Assembly: GCF_013365535.1 (NCBI RefSeq)
Contig: NZ_CP053590.1
Coordinates: 858,501 to 922,500 of the forward strand
Reading direction: 5' to 3'
Source: Aquimarina sp. TRL1
GTDB lineage: Bacteria; Bacteroidota; Bacteroidia; Flavobacteriales; Flavobacteriaceae
DNA length: 64,000 nucleotides
A program made the position numbers and the translations under genes. The notes below the pieces were generated by a model. The model was not told the DNA's origin, ran no database searches, and saw only the letters and a list, made by a program, of their open reading frames with translations. How positions within the stretch are numbered: position 1 is the stretch's first letter; the number at the start of each line of letters is the position of its first letter. Of this stretch, positions 47,184 to 56,476 are shown piece after piece.

Positions 47184-47914
47184 ACAAATTATACCTACTT
47201 CTTTTTTGTTTTTTCGTAAGTATCTTATCTTGCAAAAAGCAGAAAACAAACCTTAATGACGCTCCTATTCTTGGTATTGATATTTCTCATTATCAAGGAA
47301 ACATCAATTGGAAGAAAATAAAGAAAGATGGAGTTTCTTTTTGTTATGCCAAAGCGACACAGGGAACTTCTTTTGTAGACCCAAAATTCAAAACAAATCA
47401 GAAACAGGCAAAAAAAATCGGTTTAAAACACGGGTCATATCATTTTTTTATGGCAGGAAAAGACCCTAGAAAACAAGCTGATTTATTTATCCAAACAGTT
47501 GTCTCTCTTAATGAAGGAGATATGATTCCTATGCTGGATCTGGAACAAGAAGGTTTAGAGCATCATATTTCTGCTATACAATTCCAAAAAGATGTGCTCT
47601 TATGGTTATCAATAGTGGAAGATAAATTAGGAATCAAACCTATCATCTATACTAACAACCCTTTTGGCAATACATACTTAACTGATTCAAAATTCGCTTC
47701 TTATAAACTTTGGATTGCAGAATACCAGGTCAAAACTCCAAAAACACCAACAACATGGGCTGAAAATGGCTGGACAATCTGGCAACGTTCTGAAAGAGGA
47801 AAAGTTTACGGAATACAAGGAAAAAATGTAGATCACGATATCGTTAACAAAAAATATAGCTTACAAGATATCATGTACACTCCGGATCTTCACAGTCAAT
47901 TATCCAATATGTAA
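47180..47914 (+). CDS. GH25-family lysozyme lipoprotein, 244 aa
   Basis: The lipoprotein signal ends SILSC (Cys18), so the enzyme is probably anchored in the periplasm or outer membrane. The GH25 (Chalaropsis-type) domain spans about 29-225, with GIDISHYQG (32-40, including Asp34), SYHFFMAG (86-93) and the catalytic DLE (Asp120, Glu122, in PMLDLEQE). It also has KLWIAEYQ and VDHDIVNK near the end. It would hydrolyse the N-acetylmuramyl-beta-1,4-N-acetylglucosamine bond of peptidoglycan. It is coupled to the upstream membrane protein by a 4-bp overlap. Confidence 0.9.
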   Translation: MNKLYLLLFCFFVSILSCKKQKTNLNDAPILGIDISHYQGNINWKKIKKDGVSFCYAKATQGTSFVDPKFKTNQKQAKKIGLKHGSYHFFMAGKDPRKQADLFIQTVVSLNEGDMIPMLDLEQEGLEHHISAIQFQKDVLLWLSIVEDKLGIKPIIYTNNPFGNTYLTDSKFASYKLWIAEYQVKTPKTPTTWAENGWTIWQRSERGKVYGIQGKNVDHDIVNKKYSLQDIMYTPDLHSQLSNM

Positions 47915-47960
47915 TTTATCCAACACAGACTCTTAGTATATAATTCTTTTCCTTTGTTAT

Positions 47961-47990
47961 CCTGAAATCATTCAAACAAATGATTTCAGG
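47961..47990. terminator. Hairpin between convergent genes
   Basis: A perfect 12-bp stem (47961-47972 with 47979-47990) and a 6-nt loop lie between the end of the lysozyme gene and the end of the papain-like gene. A T-rich tract follows at 48004-48010 on the plus strand. It is likely to serve both genes. Confidence 0.65.
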
Positions 47991-48024
47991 AATTGGAAAG
48001 GCTTATTTTTTCTGAAAGATTATT

Positions 48025-49323
48025 CTAATGCATCCCACCTGATACTCCATTATTCAAATAGACAGTTTTATATTTCCACGGAGTCCATACATCATCTTTT
48101 CTCGCCTTTACCCGAACAGTAACGCTGCCATTCTCATGTGGACTAACTAACAGACTACTCATCATTTCTCCATGTATTTCAGAGGTAGTATATGCAGGAG
48201 TAATTACCTCCCACTCCCACTCATCTGCAGGCAGATTGCTATGCACAAAAAACTTGGAGTACATTTTTCCTCCAATCCAAATATAATCTAAATGTACCCC
48301 CACAGACCACAAAGTAAAAAGCGGAGAAACTGGAACACATTGCAATGCTGTATCTACCACAAAAGGAGAAACTCCCGAAGCTGTGTTATTTTTCTCTATA
48401 TTTTCTACGCGGTATAATGCTATCGTCCCTGAAGAAAGTAACTCTATAAAATCTTCGTCATCAACTATCTTTGCTTCTCCATAGAACCAACTATCTTTCA
48501 TAAGCCATTTGGTGGTGGTATCCGTTTGATTCTCCCATCCAATAAGTGTATATGCATGATACGATACTGCTGTCATTTCTGATGTACTATACTCCTTAAA
48601 CTTTTGCAGCACATACCCTGAATCGGTTTCTTCATTGGTTACTTTTAGAACAACCGGTCCCTGGGTCATAATAATATTTTTGAGATGATCTACCGTTGGA
48701 ACCTGTGAAAACGGAAGTGCAATAACATCTGAAACTGTCAAATAATCAAAATCTGTCACAGGTTCCCCACAAGTATCGAGTATTTCATATGTTGTAGGAG
48801 GCTCGTCAATTGCTGCTATTACAAAATTTCTTTCTTCATTAATACAATTTAAGGCTTTTGTTCTAAAATTATTATAAACCGGATCAAACCAAGAATCTAC
48901 TCCTGGAAAAAAATCACTTAAAGTGTACTCATAATGTCCCGGGATTTTTTCAGGCACCTTAAATCCCGATTCCAACACTGTTTTATAAACTGCCATATCT
49001 TCATCAAAGACTTTCATATCCAAATAAGCATCTGAAAGAGATAATGAAACCGTCTCATTATATTCGATCATATACATGGTTTCTATGGCTGCATTAAATG
49101 CGTATGATAAACAAGGTCCTTGAAAAGGTTGCTCTCGTTGCGGAGTTGTAAAATTTCTCATCCCTGATTCTGTATGAACTGCCTTCCATGAAAACTCACA
49201 TGGGATATTTTTTATAGGTTTTATTTCTTTACTTACTTCTTGATATGCTACCTGATACTGTCCTAAGACTATACATGGTATCAAAAGCCACAAAAACAAT
49301 ACAATCGTAAATTTATTTCTCAT
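48025..49323 (-). CDS. Secreted papain-like (C1-type) cysteine protease homologue, 432 aa
   Basis: A signal peptide (1-21, IVLGQ) precedes a papain-fold region. Q68 and Cys71 in FQGPCLSYAFNAAIE match the papain Q-G-x-C-x-S-x-x-A-F active-site helix, and SLSLSDAYLDM matches the following SLS-x-x-x-L-D step. His256 in SYHAYTLIGW matches the catalytic His motif. The Asn of the usual K-N-S-W is Asp277 here (MKDSW). The C-terminal ~100 residues (from about 325) look like an Ig-like beta domain (VHLDYIWIGG, SVTVRVKARK). There is no T9SS sorting signal. It may be an active secreted peptidase with an altered third residue, or a binding-only relative. It is monocistronic and convergent with the lysozyme gene. 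Confidence 0.65.
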   Translation of the reverse strand: MRNKFTIVLFLWLLIPCIVLGQYQVAYQEVSKEIKPIKNIPCEFSWKAVHTESGMRNFTTPQREQPFQGPCLSYAFNAAIETMYMIEYNETVSLSLSDAYLDMKVFDEDMAVYKTVLESGFKVPEKIPGHYEYTLSDFFPGVDSWFDPVYNNFRTKALNCINEERNFVIAAIDEPPTTYEILDTCGEPVTDFDYLTVSDVIALPFSQVPTVDHLKNIIMTQGPVVLKVTNEETDSGYVLQKFKEYSTSEMTAVSYHAYTLIGWENQTDTTTKWLMKDSWFYGEAKIVDDEDFIELLSSGTIALYRVENIEKNNTASGVSPFVVDTALQCVPVSPLFTLWSVGVHLDYIWIGGKMYSKFFVHSNLPADEWEWEVITPAYTTSEIHGEMMSSLLVSPHENGSVTVRVKARKDDVWTPWKYKTVYLNNGVSGGMH

Positions 49324-49637
49324 ACTAGTTCAGATTTATTTATTACTGATTTACTTACATCTTTTGGCACAGGAATTAAAGAGCTTCTTTTCTTACATAC
49401 TATTTTTTCTTATTTGTTACCTCGTCGGTATATATTATAAGGAGTATCGCTTCTTTTTTTATTACCCATTTTTCTCTTATATCAGTAGTATTTTTCGGTT
49501 TTTACTTTCTTATTCCTTAACTCCTGTCACCTTACAGTTTATACCCCATTAAAAATCACCTCTTTCATGCTACATCTTCTTTCTTCATATAAATGATTTT
49601 TAGTATTTTCCCACTGTTATTTTTACAATTGAGATTT

Positions 49638-50225
49638 ATGAAGACGGAAGACATCATTGCTAAACAACTTAGAAGTTTAATTCCCTTAGATAATAATGAG
49701 CTAAAAACATTCTTCTCTATGGCATCCAAAAAAAGTATAAAAAAGCATGATTTTTTCTGTAAACCAGGGCAGCGGATTTCTCACTTTTATTTTCTAGAAA
49801 CAGGGATTGCCAGACACTACTACCAGGATAAAAATGACAAAGAACACACAAAACATTTTATCTTTGGAAAACGCTTTTTTGTCGCCTCTCTATCAGACTA
49901 TATAGAGCACACTCCATCCAAATTATATTGTCAGGCGCTGGAAGATGCAACTGTATATTATTGGGATTTAAATAAAATTCTGACCATTGCCGAATCTAAT
50001 CATAAATGGTACAAACTTTTCTACGTGCTGGCAGGACGAGCTTTTGTTGGAAAAGAGCAAAAAGAATTAGAATATTATACACTAGATGCAACTCAGCGTT
50101 ATATCAATTTTTCCAAAAAACACAAAGATATTCTCAATCGAATTCCCAATACTCAAATTGCCTCATATCTCAATATTTCTCCGGAAACACTTAGTCGTCT
50201 CAAAAAGAAAATTCTGTTTGAGTAA
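49638..50225 (+). CDS. Crp/Fnr-family transcriptional regulator, 195 aa
   Basis: The ATG at 49638 is chosen because it gives the normal family start (MKTEDIIAKQ); an upstream in-frame ATG at 49593 would add a hydrophobic tail without sense. The cyclic-nucleotide-binding-like beta-roll spans about 25-115 (KPGQRISHFYFLETGIAR). The C-terminal winged helix (about 140-195) has a recognition helix in IASYLNISPETLSRLKKK. The N-terminal cysteine cluster of true Fnr is absent, so it is not an Fe-S oxygen sensor. A palindromic Fnr/Crp-like site and a promoter lie immediately downstream, before the beta-barrel and peroxidase genes, which are its probable targets. Confidence 0.85.
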   Translation: MKTEDIIAKQLRSLIPLDNNELKTFFSMASKKSIKKHDFFCKPGQRISHFYFLETGIARHYYQDKNDKEHTKHFIFGKRFFVASLSDYIEHTPSKLYCQALEDATVYYWDLNKILTIAESNHKWYKLFYVLAGRAFVGKEQKELEYYTLDATQRYINFSKKHKDILNRIPNTQIASYLNISPETLSRLKKKILFE

Positions 50226-50235
50226 AAATTAACTA

Positions 50236-50280
50236 TTGACATAGATCAAGATTTGCTCCTCTTTTTTGACCATACATTTG
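50236..50280 (+). promoter_or_regulatory. Fnr/Crp-like site and promoter of the peroxidase operon
   Basis: TTGACATAGATCAA (50236-50249) matches the Fnr-type palindrome TTGAT-N4-ATCAA at 9 of 10 defined bases. TACATTTG (50273-50280) fits TAnnTTTG, with a TTG (50253-50255) 17 nt upstream. If transcription starts about 5-7 nt after the -7 element, the palindrome is centred near -43, the class II activator position. The start codon follows at 50308. Confidence 0.65.
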
Positions 50281-50307
50281 TGAAAATTTTAAAAAATTGG
50301 TCAGAAT

Positions 50308-50829
50308 ATGAAGAAGTTATTGATGTTGCCATTATTATTTTGGTGTTTTACCACCATGAATGCTCAAGAAAATGTTAAAAAATGGAGTGTTTCTACAGAC
50401 GGATATTTATTTATTTCCGGGGATTACTCAAGCACCTATGAAAGTGCAATCGGGCTTACTGCAAAATACAATTTATCCACAGAAAAAAAATTAAAACCAT
50501 TTGTAGGAGCGAATTATATACGATCCTTAGGAGGTACCAATGTTTTATTAAACGGCTTTGGTGTTCTTGGAGGGTTTGATTATGACTTTGGCAAAAACCC
50601 ATATAAGGGATTCTATGCCTCTGTCTATGGAGGGGGTATTTATCTGAATGAACGTTTCTCATTCTTATTTGCTAATGAAGAGCGAGAAGAGACTATAACA
50701 AATTTCGGGTTTCAGGCAGGGTTGGATATTGGGTATCAATTTAATCGTTCCATCAGATTGAGCACCGGTATACAACAGTTAAATACTGAAGGAACAGGAA
50801 TTAAAATAGGTCTTACCATTAACTTTTAA
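50308..50829 (+). CDS. Small outer-membrane beta-barrel protein, 173 aa
   Basis: A signal peptide (1-19, ending MNAQE) is followed by eight or so amphipathic strands with alternating aromatic residues (KWSVSTDGYLFISGDYS, GFYASVYGGGIYLNERFSF). It ends in an aromatic residue after IKIGLTINF. This is the build of small OmpW/OmpX-like barrels common in Bacteroidota. Its ligand is unknown. It is first in the operon with the cytochrome c peroxidase (13-bp gap) and directly behind the Fnr-like site. Confidence 0.75.
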   Translation: MKKLLMLPLLFWCFTTMNAQENVKKWSVSTDGYLFISGDYSSTYESAIGLTAKYNLSTEKKLKPFVGANYIRSLGGTNVLLNGFGVLGGFDYDFGKNPYKGFYASVYGGGIYLNERFSFLFANEEREETITNFGFQAGLDIGYQFNRSIRLSTGIQQLNTEGTGIKIGLTINF

Positions 50830-50842
50830 ACCCCATCATATC

Positions 50843-51982
50843 ATGAAACTTTTAAAAAACCCCATATTTATCATTGTTAGTATTTTATGTAGTAGTTGCG
50901 CAGTTGAGGCTGAATATGTCCCTATTGATGAACGTCTGGATGCACTCCCAGGAAAACCGGGAGTTCCATTAGATAATGAAATTACAGAAGCTCGGGTAAC
51001 ACTTGGAAAAAACCTTTTCTGGGATCCTATCTTATCCGGAGATCAAACAGTTTCCTGTGCTACCTGTCATCATCCTGACAAAGGATATGCAGATGGAAGA
51101 GCTCTATCTTCCGGAATTGGAGGAAAAGGTCTTGGTGAAAGCAGAACAGGAGGAATGTTGGTCAAACGAAACTCTCCGACAATCCTAAATACTGCTTTTA
51201 ACGGTATCGAAAACAATACCCCCTATGATCCTACTACAGCACCAATGTTTTGGGATAACAGAGCCTCTTCACTGGAATCACAAGCCAAGCTTCCCATACT
51301 CTCTTTAGAAGAAATGCGAGGACATGGATTCGAAAAAGATATAATTATTGATACTATTCTTCAACGGATACAGAAAATCCCTACTTATGTTGCTCAATTT
51401 GAATCTGCTTATGGAACGAATGGTATTACTGAGATGAATCTATTTAAAGCTATTGCAACTTTCGAAAGAACTCTGATTGCAAATAACAGTCGTTTTGATC
51501 AATACGTAAATGGAAATTCTGATGCTTTATCAGATCTGGAAATTCGTGGACTACAGGCTTTCATTGACAGTAAGTGTACCAATTGTCATAGCGGACCGAT
51601 GTTTAGCGACTATGAATTACACAGTCTTGGAGTAGCGGATCATAGTGACCTAAAAGAAAGTGATGATGGGGGAGATGGACAATATCGTTTTAGAACTCCT
51701 ACATTACGCAACCTAAGCATCACAGGTCCTTATATGCACAACGGTACTAAACGAACTCTTGAAGAAGTAATGGAATTCTATGAAGCACTGGGAGAAGGAG
51801 AAATTGAAAATCCAAATGTGAATGGTGATATGCTTTCTGAGGACTTAGCCGATATGGAGGTTGACGAAGAACAGTTTGAATCTATTATTGCCTTTATGCT
51901 TTCCTTAAATGATGATCATTTTGATAAATCAATTCCTAAAAGTGTTCCCAGTGGACTTCCTGTAGGAGGGGATATTAAATAA
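50843..51982 (+). CDS. Di-heme cytochrome c peroxidase (CcpA/MauG family), 379 aa
   Basis: A lipoprotein signal (Cys16 or Cys19, in SILCSSCA) is followed by two c-type heme motifs, CATCH (72-76) and CTNCH (245-249). The family features LGKNLFWDPILSGDQTVSCATCH and RTPTLRNLSITGPYMHNG are present; Met298 is the candidate distal ligand of the high-potential heme. The expected reaction is reduction of hydrogen peroxide to water with electrons from a periplasmic cytochrome c. The length is normal for the family. Placement behind a Crp/Fnr gene and an Fnr-like site fits induction at low oxygen or under peroxide stress. Confidence 0.9.
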   Translation: MKLLKNPIFIIVSILCSSCAVEAEYVPIDERLDALPGKPGVPLDNEITEARVTLGKNLFWDPILSGDQTVSCATCHHPDKGYADGRALSSGIGGKGLGESRTGGMLVKRNSPTILNTAFNGIENNTPYDPTTAPMFWDNRASSLESQAKLPILSLEEMRGHGFEKDIIIDTILQRIQKIPTYVAQFESAYGTNGITEMNLFKAIATFERTLIANNSRFDQYVNGNSDALSDLEIRGLQAFIDSKCTNCHSGPMFSDYELHSLGVADHSDLKESDDGGDGQYRFRTPTLRNLSITGPYMHNGTKRTLEEVMEFYEALGEGEIENPNVNGDMLSEDLADMEVDEEQFESIIAFMLSLNDDHFDKSIPKSVPSGLPVGGDIK

Positions 51983-52012
51983 ATCTACTAAATAAGCATC
52001 TTTTAAAACAAA

Positions 52013-52037
52013 CACCCCTTAGCAAAACTAAGGGGTG
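52013..52037. terminator. Bidirectional terminator between peroxidase and SusD
   Basis: The stem CACCCCTTAG (52013-52022) pairs with 52028-52037 across a 5-nt loop. On the minus strand it is followed by a T-rich tail (TTTGTTTT); on the plus strand by an A/T-rich tail. It lies between two convergent operons. Confidence 0.75.
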
Positions 52038-52089
52038 AATATATTTAATGAACAAAATTCGTTAAGCGAATTTTTATATTAACGGCTAA

Positions 52090-53448
52090 TTAATATCCTG
52101 GATTCTGAGTTAAGTTTGGGTTTGCATCCATTTCTCTTTGTGGAATAGGAAGTACTAATTTATCATCATTAGCATCAATTCCATCTACAGAACCTCCCAA
52201 ACGTTTAAGATCATGTAACGCAAAGCCTTCAAAAGCTAATTCTCTTTGTCTTTCTAATAAAATATCATCAAGCGTTATTGCGGTAAGTTCAGCTGCGTTT
52301 GCTCTGGTTCTTATTCTATTAATATCATTCAGCGGACTATCTCCTTCTGTTGTCCCCAATCTTTCATTGGCTTCTGCTCTGATCAAGTATAATTCTGCTA
52401 ATCTGATAAACGGAACATTCGCATACTGCTCCTGCCATTTTGTAGAAGCTCTTCTTCCATTATCAGCATTATAAAAGAAGGTTCTTCGCTCATCATCGGA
52501 GTCATCAAATATTTCTAAATATTCATCATTTACAGCAATATCTAGACCTGTTCTTCCTCCAAAATTCTCTGGTGCCCAATGAGTGTTCATCTCATTACGG
52601 CCATTTTGTATTGTTATCTGCCATGCAAAAATATCTTCTCTGGCATCTTCTGGGTTATTAAAAGCATCTTCATAATTATCTTGTAACTCGAAAGCACTGT
52701 TCTGAATAACCTCATTAGCAGCATCTCTTGCTTCTTCATACGCTTGCTGCTGCAGATATACTCTTGCCATTAATGCTTTTACTACATATTTATCTGCAAA
52801 CTCTGCATTTGCTTCTGGTAGTATATTATATGCTTCTGTAAGATCCGTAAGAATTTGAGTATACACCTCTTCCACTGTATTTCTAGATGGTTCTTTTATT
52901 TCATCCAAATTTAATGTTGGCAATAACACTAAAGGTACTCCCGGCTGGGTATTCTGTCCTCCTTCTTGATATGTTTTTCCAAACAACTTTATCAACTCAA
53001 AATATACAGCTCCTCTGATAAATTTAGCCTCTCCTTCCAAACGACTTCTCTCTTCTTCATCTTTTATAACATCACTATTCGCTAATACAATATTAGCTTG
53101 ATTAATCGCTCTATAACTGTCAATCCAAATACCTGAAACATCCGTATTAATAACAGTTATTTGTTTAATAGAATACTGACGTAACGTATTAAAAGTTCCT
53201 CCAAAATTAATTAGCTGGTCATTTCCTAATAACTCAGAAGCATTATGGATTCCTCCTCCCAACAGATCGTTACTTCCTGCTACTTCATAAGCGGCAATTA
53301 ATACATTTTTGACCCCTTTTTCTGTAGTAATTACATCTTTTACTTCTATATCTTGTTGTGGGGTTAATTCTAAATTATCATCACAACTTATTAGTAGCAA
53401 TACCGAAAGTATCCCACTAAATTTTATAATCGTTTTCTTAATATTCAT
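52090..53448 (-). CDS. SusD/RagB-family outer-membrane lipoprotein, 452 aa
   Basis: The lipoprotein signal ends LLLISC (Cys22). It has the classical SusD pattern: an N-terminal half with TPR helices (GVKNVLIAAYEVAG, EGEAKFIRGAVYFELIKLFG) and a C-terminal RagB/SusD domain with IRLAELYLIRAEANERLG, NRIRTRANA and LLERQRELAFEGFALHDLKRLG, ending NPNLTQNPGY. It is the surface lid for the SusC upstream, 13 bp away. No glycan-degrading enzyme or regulator is next to the pair, so the substrate cannot be assigned. Confidence 0.9.
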   Translation of the reverse strand: MNIKKTIIKFSGILSVLLLISCDDNLELTPQQDIEVKDVITTEKGVKNVLIAAYEVAGSNDLLGGGIHNASELLGNDQLINFGGTFNTLRQYSIKQITVINTDVSGIWIDSYRAINQANIVLANSDVIKDEEERSRLEGEAKFIRGAVYFELIKLFGKTYQEGGQNTQPGVPLVLLPTLNLDEIKEPSRNTVEEVYTQILTDLTEAYNILPEANAEFADKYVVKALMARVYLQQQAYEEARDAANEVIQNSAFELQDNYEDAFNNPEDAREDIFAWQITIQNGRNEMNTHWAPENFGGRTGLDIAVNDEYLEIFDDSDDERRTFFYNADNGRRASTKWQEQYANVPFIRLAELYLIRAEANERLGTTEGDSPLNDINRIRTRANAAELTAITLDDILLERQRELAFEGFALHDLKRLGGSVDGIDANDDKLVLPIPQREMDANPNLTQNPGY

Positions 53449-53461
53449 GATTGGTCATTTT

Positions 53462-56400
53462 TTAAAAATCAACATTAATCCCCATGGTATATGTCTTCGC
53501 TGCTGGAGCCGAGTAAAATGCTTCTCCAACTCTTTGATTATTACCTCCAAAATGGTCCCCTGTAGATTCAGGATCATATCCACTAAAATCAGTGAATGTC
53601 AACAAATTAACCCCTGTAAAATAGATTCGGCATCTTTGCACAAAAAACTTCTTGGTGATATCTTCTGGTAATGTATATCCCAAAGTGATATTTCTTAATC
53701 TTATAAAATCCGCATCTTCTAGATATCTAGTAGTATGCTGATCTCCATTAGATCTTCCTCTTCTAACTTGAGGAACATTTGTAATATCCCCTGGTTGTTG
53801 CCATCTGTTTAACTGATCAGCGGTTTGGTTATCTCTACCTATCGCATTATTAGACTGATATATTCCTCCCCCGTTATATATTGAAGCTCCCCATTCTCCC
53901 TGAAGAGTAAAAGAAAAATCCAGATTCTTATAGTTAATCGTATTGGTCAATCCTGAGATTAAGGTAGGGAATGGTCTTCCTGCTATAATTCGTCTGGCTT
54001 CTGAAAAATCATTCGTGGTACTCTTATCAATAGTACCATCTGCATTTTCTGTATTTTTAATAAAAAGTGCATCTCCATTTGCCGGATCTACTCCTGCATA
54101 CTCTACTAAATAAAATGATGAAATACTTTCTCCTTTACGTACAATATTTCTACTGTTAATGATATCTCCTCCTGGTAATTTCGTTATCTCATTATCAAAG
54201 GTAGAAATGTTAAATGAAGTAGTCCAGTTAAAATTGGAGCTAGAGATATTTTTAGTATTGATGACTACTTCCAACCCTTTATTTCTTAATTCTCCTATAT
54301 TCTTAAACACTCCTGTCTCTCCCGAAGTTGATGGAACTGGTTCTGCTAAAAGTAGCTCATCTGTATTCTTTACATAATAATCTACTTCTGCTTTAATTTT
54401 ATTATTAAAGAATCCTATATCAATTCCTCCATCTACCTGAGTTGTTCGTTCCCATTTCAGATCCGGGTTTCCTATCTGATTAAAAACAAGTCCTCCCTGT
54501 CTATTATATGGTGAGTTTTGGAATAAGTCTAATCCTCTAAAATCTCCTATCTCTGCATTACCTGTTCTTCCCCAACTTCCTCTGAATTTTAACAATGATA
54601 AGAATGAAGATCCTTGTAAGAAGTTTTCCTCTGATACAATCCATCCTACAGAAGCTGCCGGGAACCAACCAAATCTATTCTCTTTTCCAAAACGAGAAGA
54701 TCCGTCATATCTCAAACTGGCCTTAAAGAGGTATTTGTTATTTATTCGTAACCCAGTACGTCCGAAATATGAAAGAAAATTAACCTGATCTTTTCGAGAT
54801 CCTCCTGCTGTAATTTGACTGGCATTATTCAAGGTTATCAACTCATCTGATGGAAACCCTTGTCCTTCCACAAATTCCAAGCGTCTTATTTCATCTTCAA
54901 AACTCATTCCTAGAGTCATATCCCAATCTACATAATCTCCAATAGCTGTATCAACCTTAAAGTAGTTATTAAAGTTATACTTTTCTGTTTGAGTTGACGA
55001 TACTGACCCAAATCCTCCAACAGCATTCCCTGTATTAGTCAAACTACCAAAAAACTGATCATTAGACTGTGATAACATATCATATCCAAACTCACTTCTA
55101 AAACTTACATCTGGAATAAATTCATATTCTAAATAGGTATTTGCAAAAGTTCTCCAGACTTGATTTTTAATCCTCGCATTCACTTCATTGAACAGAAAGT
55201 TATAATACTCTAGTCCAGCTGCATTTGGAGTCTCTCCATCTTCTAAGTATGGTGAAGACAATGGTGATTGAGCAATGGATTGTAATGGAGTAGAAAACGC
55301 ATTATCATTCGCAATCCGATCAATAATCGTTTTTGCCAAACTGGTTTTTACTCCCATAGAAAATTTATTAGAAATATCATGATCCACATTCACTCTAAAT
55401 GTATATCGCTCCATCTCATTTCCTAATACAATTCCTGTGGTATTATTATAGGCTGTAGATACGAAAAAACGGGTTTTATCTCCACCTCCTGAAATATTTA
55501 CTCCTAAGTCTTGTACAGACCCTTCTCTAAGTGCAATATCCTGCCAATCTGTATCTATTTCATTATTTCGCCAGTCTTTACCATTAGACTGCCTATCAAA
55601 ATCCTGCTCTGCAGCAGCAGTACTACCTGTAGTATTTACAGAAGCTTCTGAAAGTAACTCCACATATTCTGCAGCATTTAACAGATCTATTTTATTAGTT
55701 GCACTACTAATTCCGAAAGAAGAATTTAGGGACACTCGCGTTTTTCCTTGTTTTCCTTTCTTAGTGGTAATAATAATTACCCCGTTTGTTCCTCTGGCTC
55801 CATAGATTGCAGCAGAAGAAGCATCTTTCAAAATATCAATAGATTCAATATCATTAGGGTTTAATGATAATAATGGGTTTAATGGCGCTCCATTTCTTGA
55901 TTCATTCGTGTTATTAATAGGGATTCCATCCAGAACATATAACGGTTCCTGAGATGCTGATATAGATGCAATTCCTCTAACACGTACTTTTACTCCTCCT
56001 TCTATCTTACCATTGAGCTGTGTAATTTGTACTCCAGCTGCTTTACCTACTAAAGCACTCTGTAAGCTTGGAGTAGGAACTTCGGCTATTTGATCTGCAG
56101 AAATAGAAGCTACACTAGTGGTGATATTTTGTCTGGATTGTGTACCAAATCCTACCACTACTACCTCTTCTAAAGCGCTTACATCTTCTTGTAATGTTAC
56201 GTTGATTTTCACTTTATCCATTACGGGAACTTGTTTTGATTCAAAACCAACAAAAGAAAAAACAAGAATGTCACTTGAAGTTGCTTTTATTGTATAATTC
56301 CCATCAAAGTCTGATAAGGTTCCTGTTGTTTTTCCTTTAACAATAATATTTACTCCGGGTAAAGGAATTCCATCTGAACCACGAACGGTACCCTCAACCA

Positions 56401-56476
56401 TTCCTTCTTGTGCACTTGCTAAAAAAGAACACAGAAAAAAAAGGCTTAAGAGAATTTTTACATGATTTTTTTTCAT
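53462..56476 (-). CDS. SusC/RagA-family TonB-linked outer-membrane transporter, 1,004 aa
   Basis: A signal peptide (1-22) is followed by a carboxypeptidase-regulatory-like domain (about 25-100, VEGTVRGSDGIPLPGVNIIVKG) and the plug (about 110-235, with EPLYVLDGIPINN and IDILKDASSAAIYGARGTNGVIIITTK). The barrel follows and ends TMGINVDF. It forms the energy-dependent outer-membrane half of a SusCD pair with the gene downstream. It is a more typical SusC than the one at 41983, with the usual VVGFGTQ TonB-box-region sequence. There is no N-terminal secretin-like (STN) domain, so anti-sigma signalling through it is unlikely. Confidence 0.9.
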   Translation of the reverse strand: MKKNHVKILLSLFFLCSFLASAQEGMVEGTVRGSDGIPLPGVNIIVKGKTTGTLSDFDGNYTIKATSSDILVFSFVGFESKQVPVMDKVKINVTLQEDVSALEEVVVVGFGTQSRQNITTSVASISADQIAEVPTPSLQSALVGKAAGVQITQLNGKIEGGVKVRVRGIASISASQEPLYVLDGIPINNTNESRNGAPLNPLLSLNPNDIESIDILKDASSAAIYGARGTNGVIIITTKKGKQGKTRVSLNSSFGISSATNKIDLLNAAEYVELLSEASVNTTGSTAAAEQDFDRQSNGKDWRNNEIDTDWQDIALREGSVQDLGVNISGGGDKTRFFVSTAYNNTTGIVLGNEMERYTFRVNVDHDISNKFSMGVKTSLAKTIIDRIANDNAFSTPLQSIAQSPLSSPYLEDGETPNAAGLEYYNFLFNEVNARIKNQVWRTFANTYLEYEFIPDVSFRSEFGYDMLSQSNDQFFGSLTNTGNAVGGFGSVSSTQTEKYNFNNYFKVDTAIGDYVDWDMTLGMSFEDEIRRLEFVEGQGFPSDELITLNNASQITAGGSRKDQVNFLSYFGRTGLRINNKYLFKASLRYDGSSRFGKENRFGWFPAASVGWIVSEENFLQGSSFLSLLKFRGSWGRTGNAEIGDFRGLDLFQNSPYNRQGGLVFNQIGNPDLKWERTTQVDGGIDIGFFNNKIKAEVDYYVKNTDELLLAEPVPSTSGETGVFKNIGELRNKGLEVVINTKNISSSNFNWTTSFNISTFDNEITKLPGGDIINSRNIVRKGESISSFYLVEYAGVDPANGDALFIKNTENADGTIDKSTTNDFSEARRIIAGRPFPTLISGLTNTINYKNLDFSFTLQGEWGASIYNGGGIYQSNNAIGRDNQTADQLNRWQQPGDITNVPQVRRGRSNGDQHTTRYLEDADFIRLRNITLGYTLPEDITKKFFVQRCRIYFTGVNLLTFTDFSGYDPESTGDHFGGNNQRVGEAFYSAPAAKTYTMGINVDF

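Noticed and set aside
49364..49552. 62-aa aromatic-rich plus-strand frame
   Set aside because: It lies in the AT-rich gap upstream of the Crp/Fnr gene; the composition is what AT-rich non-coding DNA gives and no start signals were seen.
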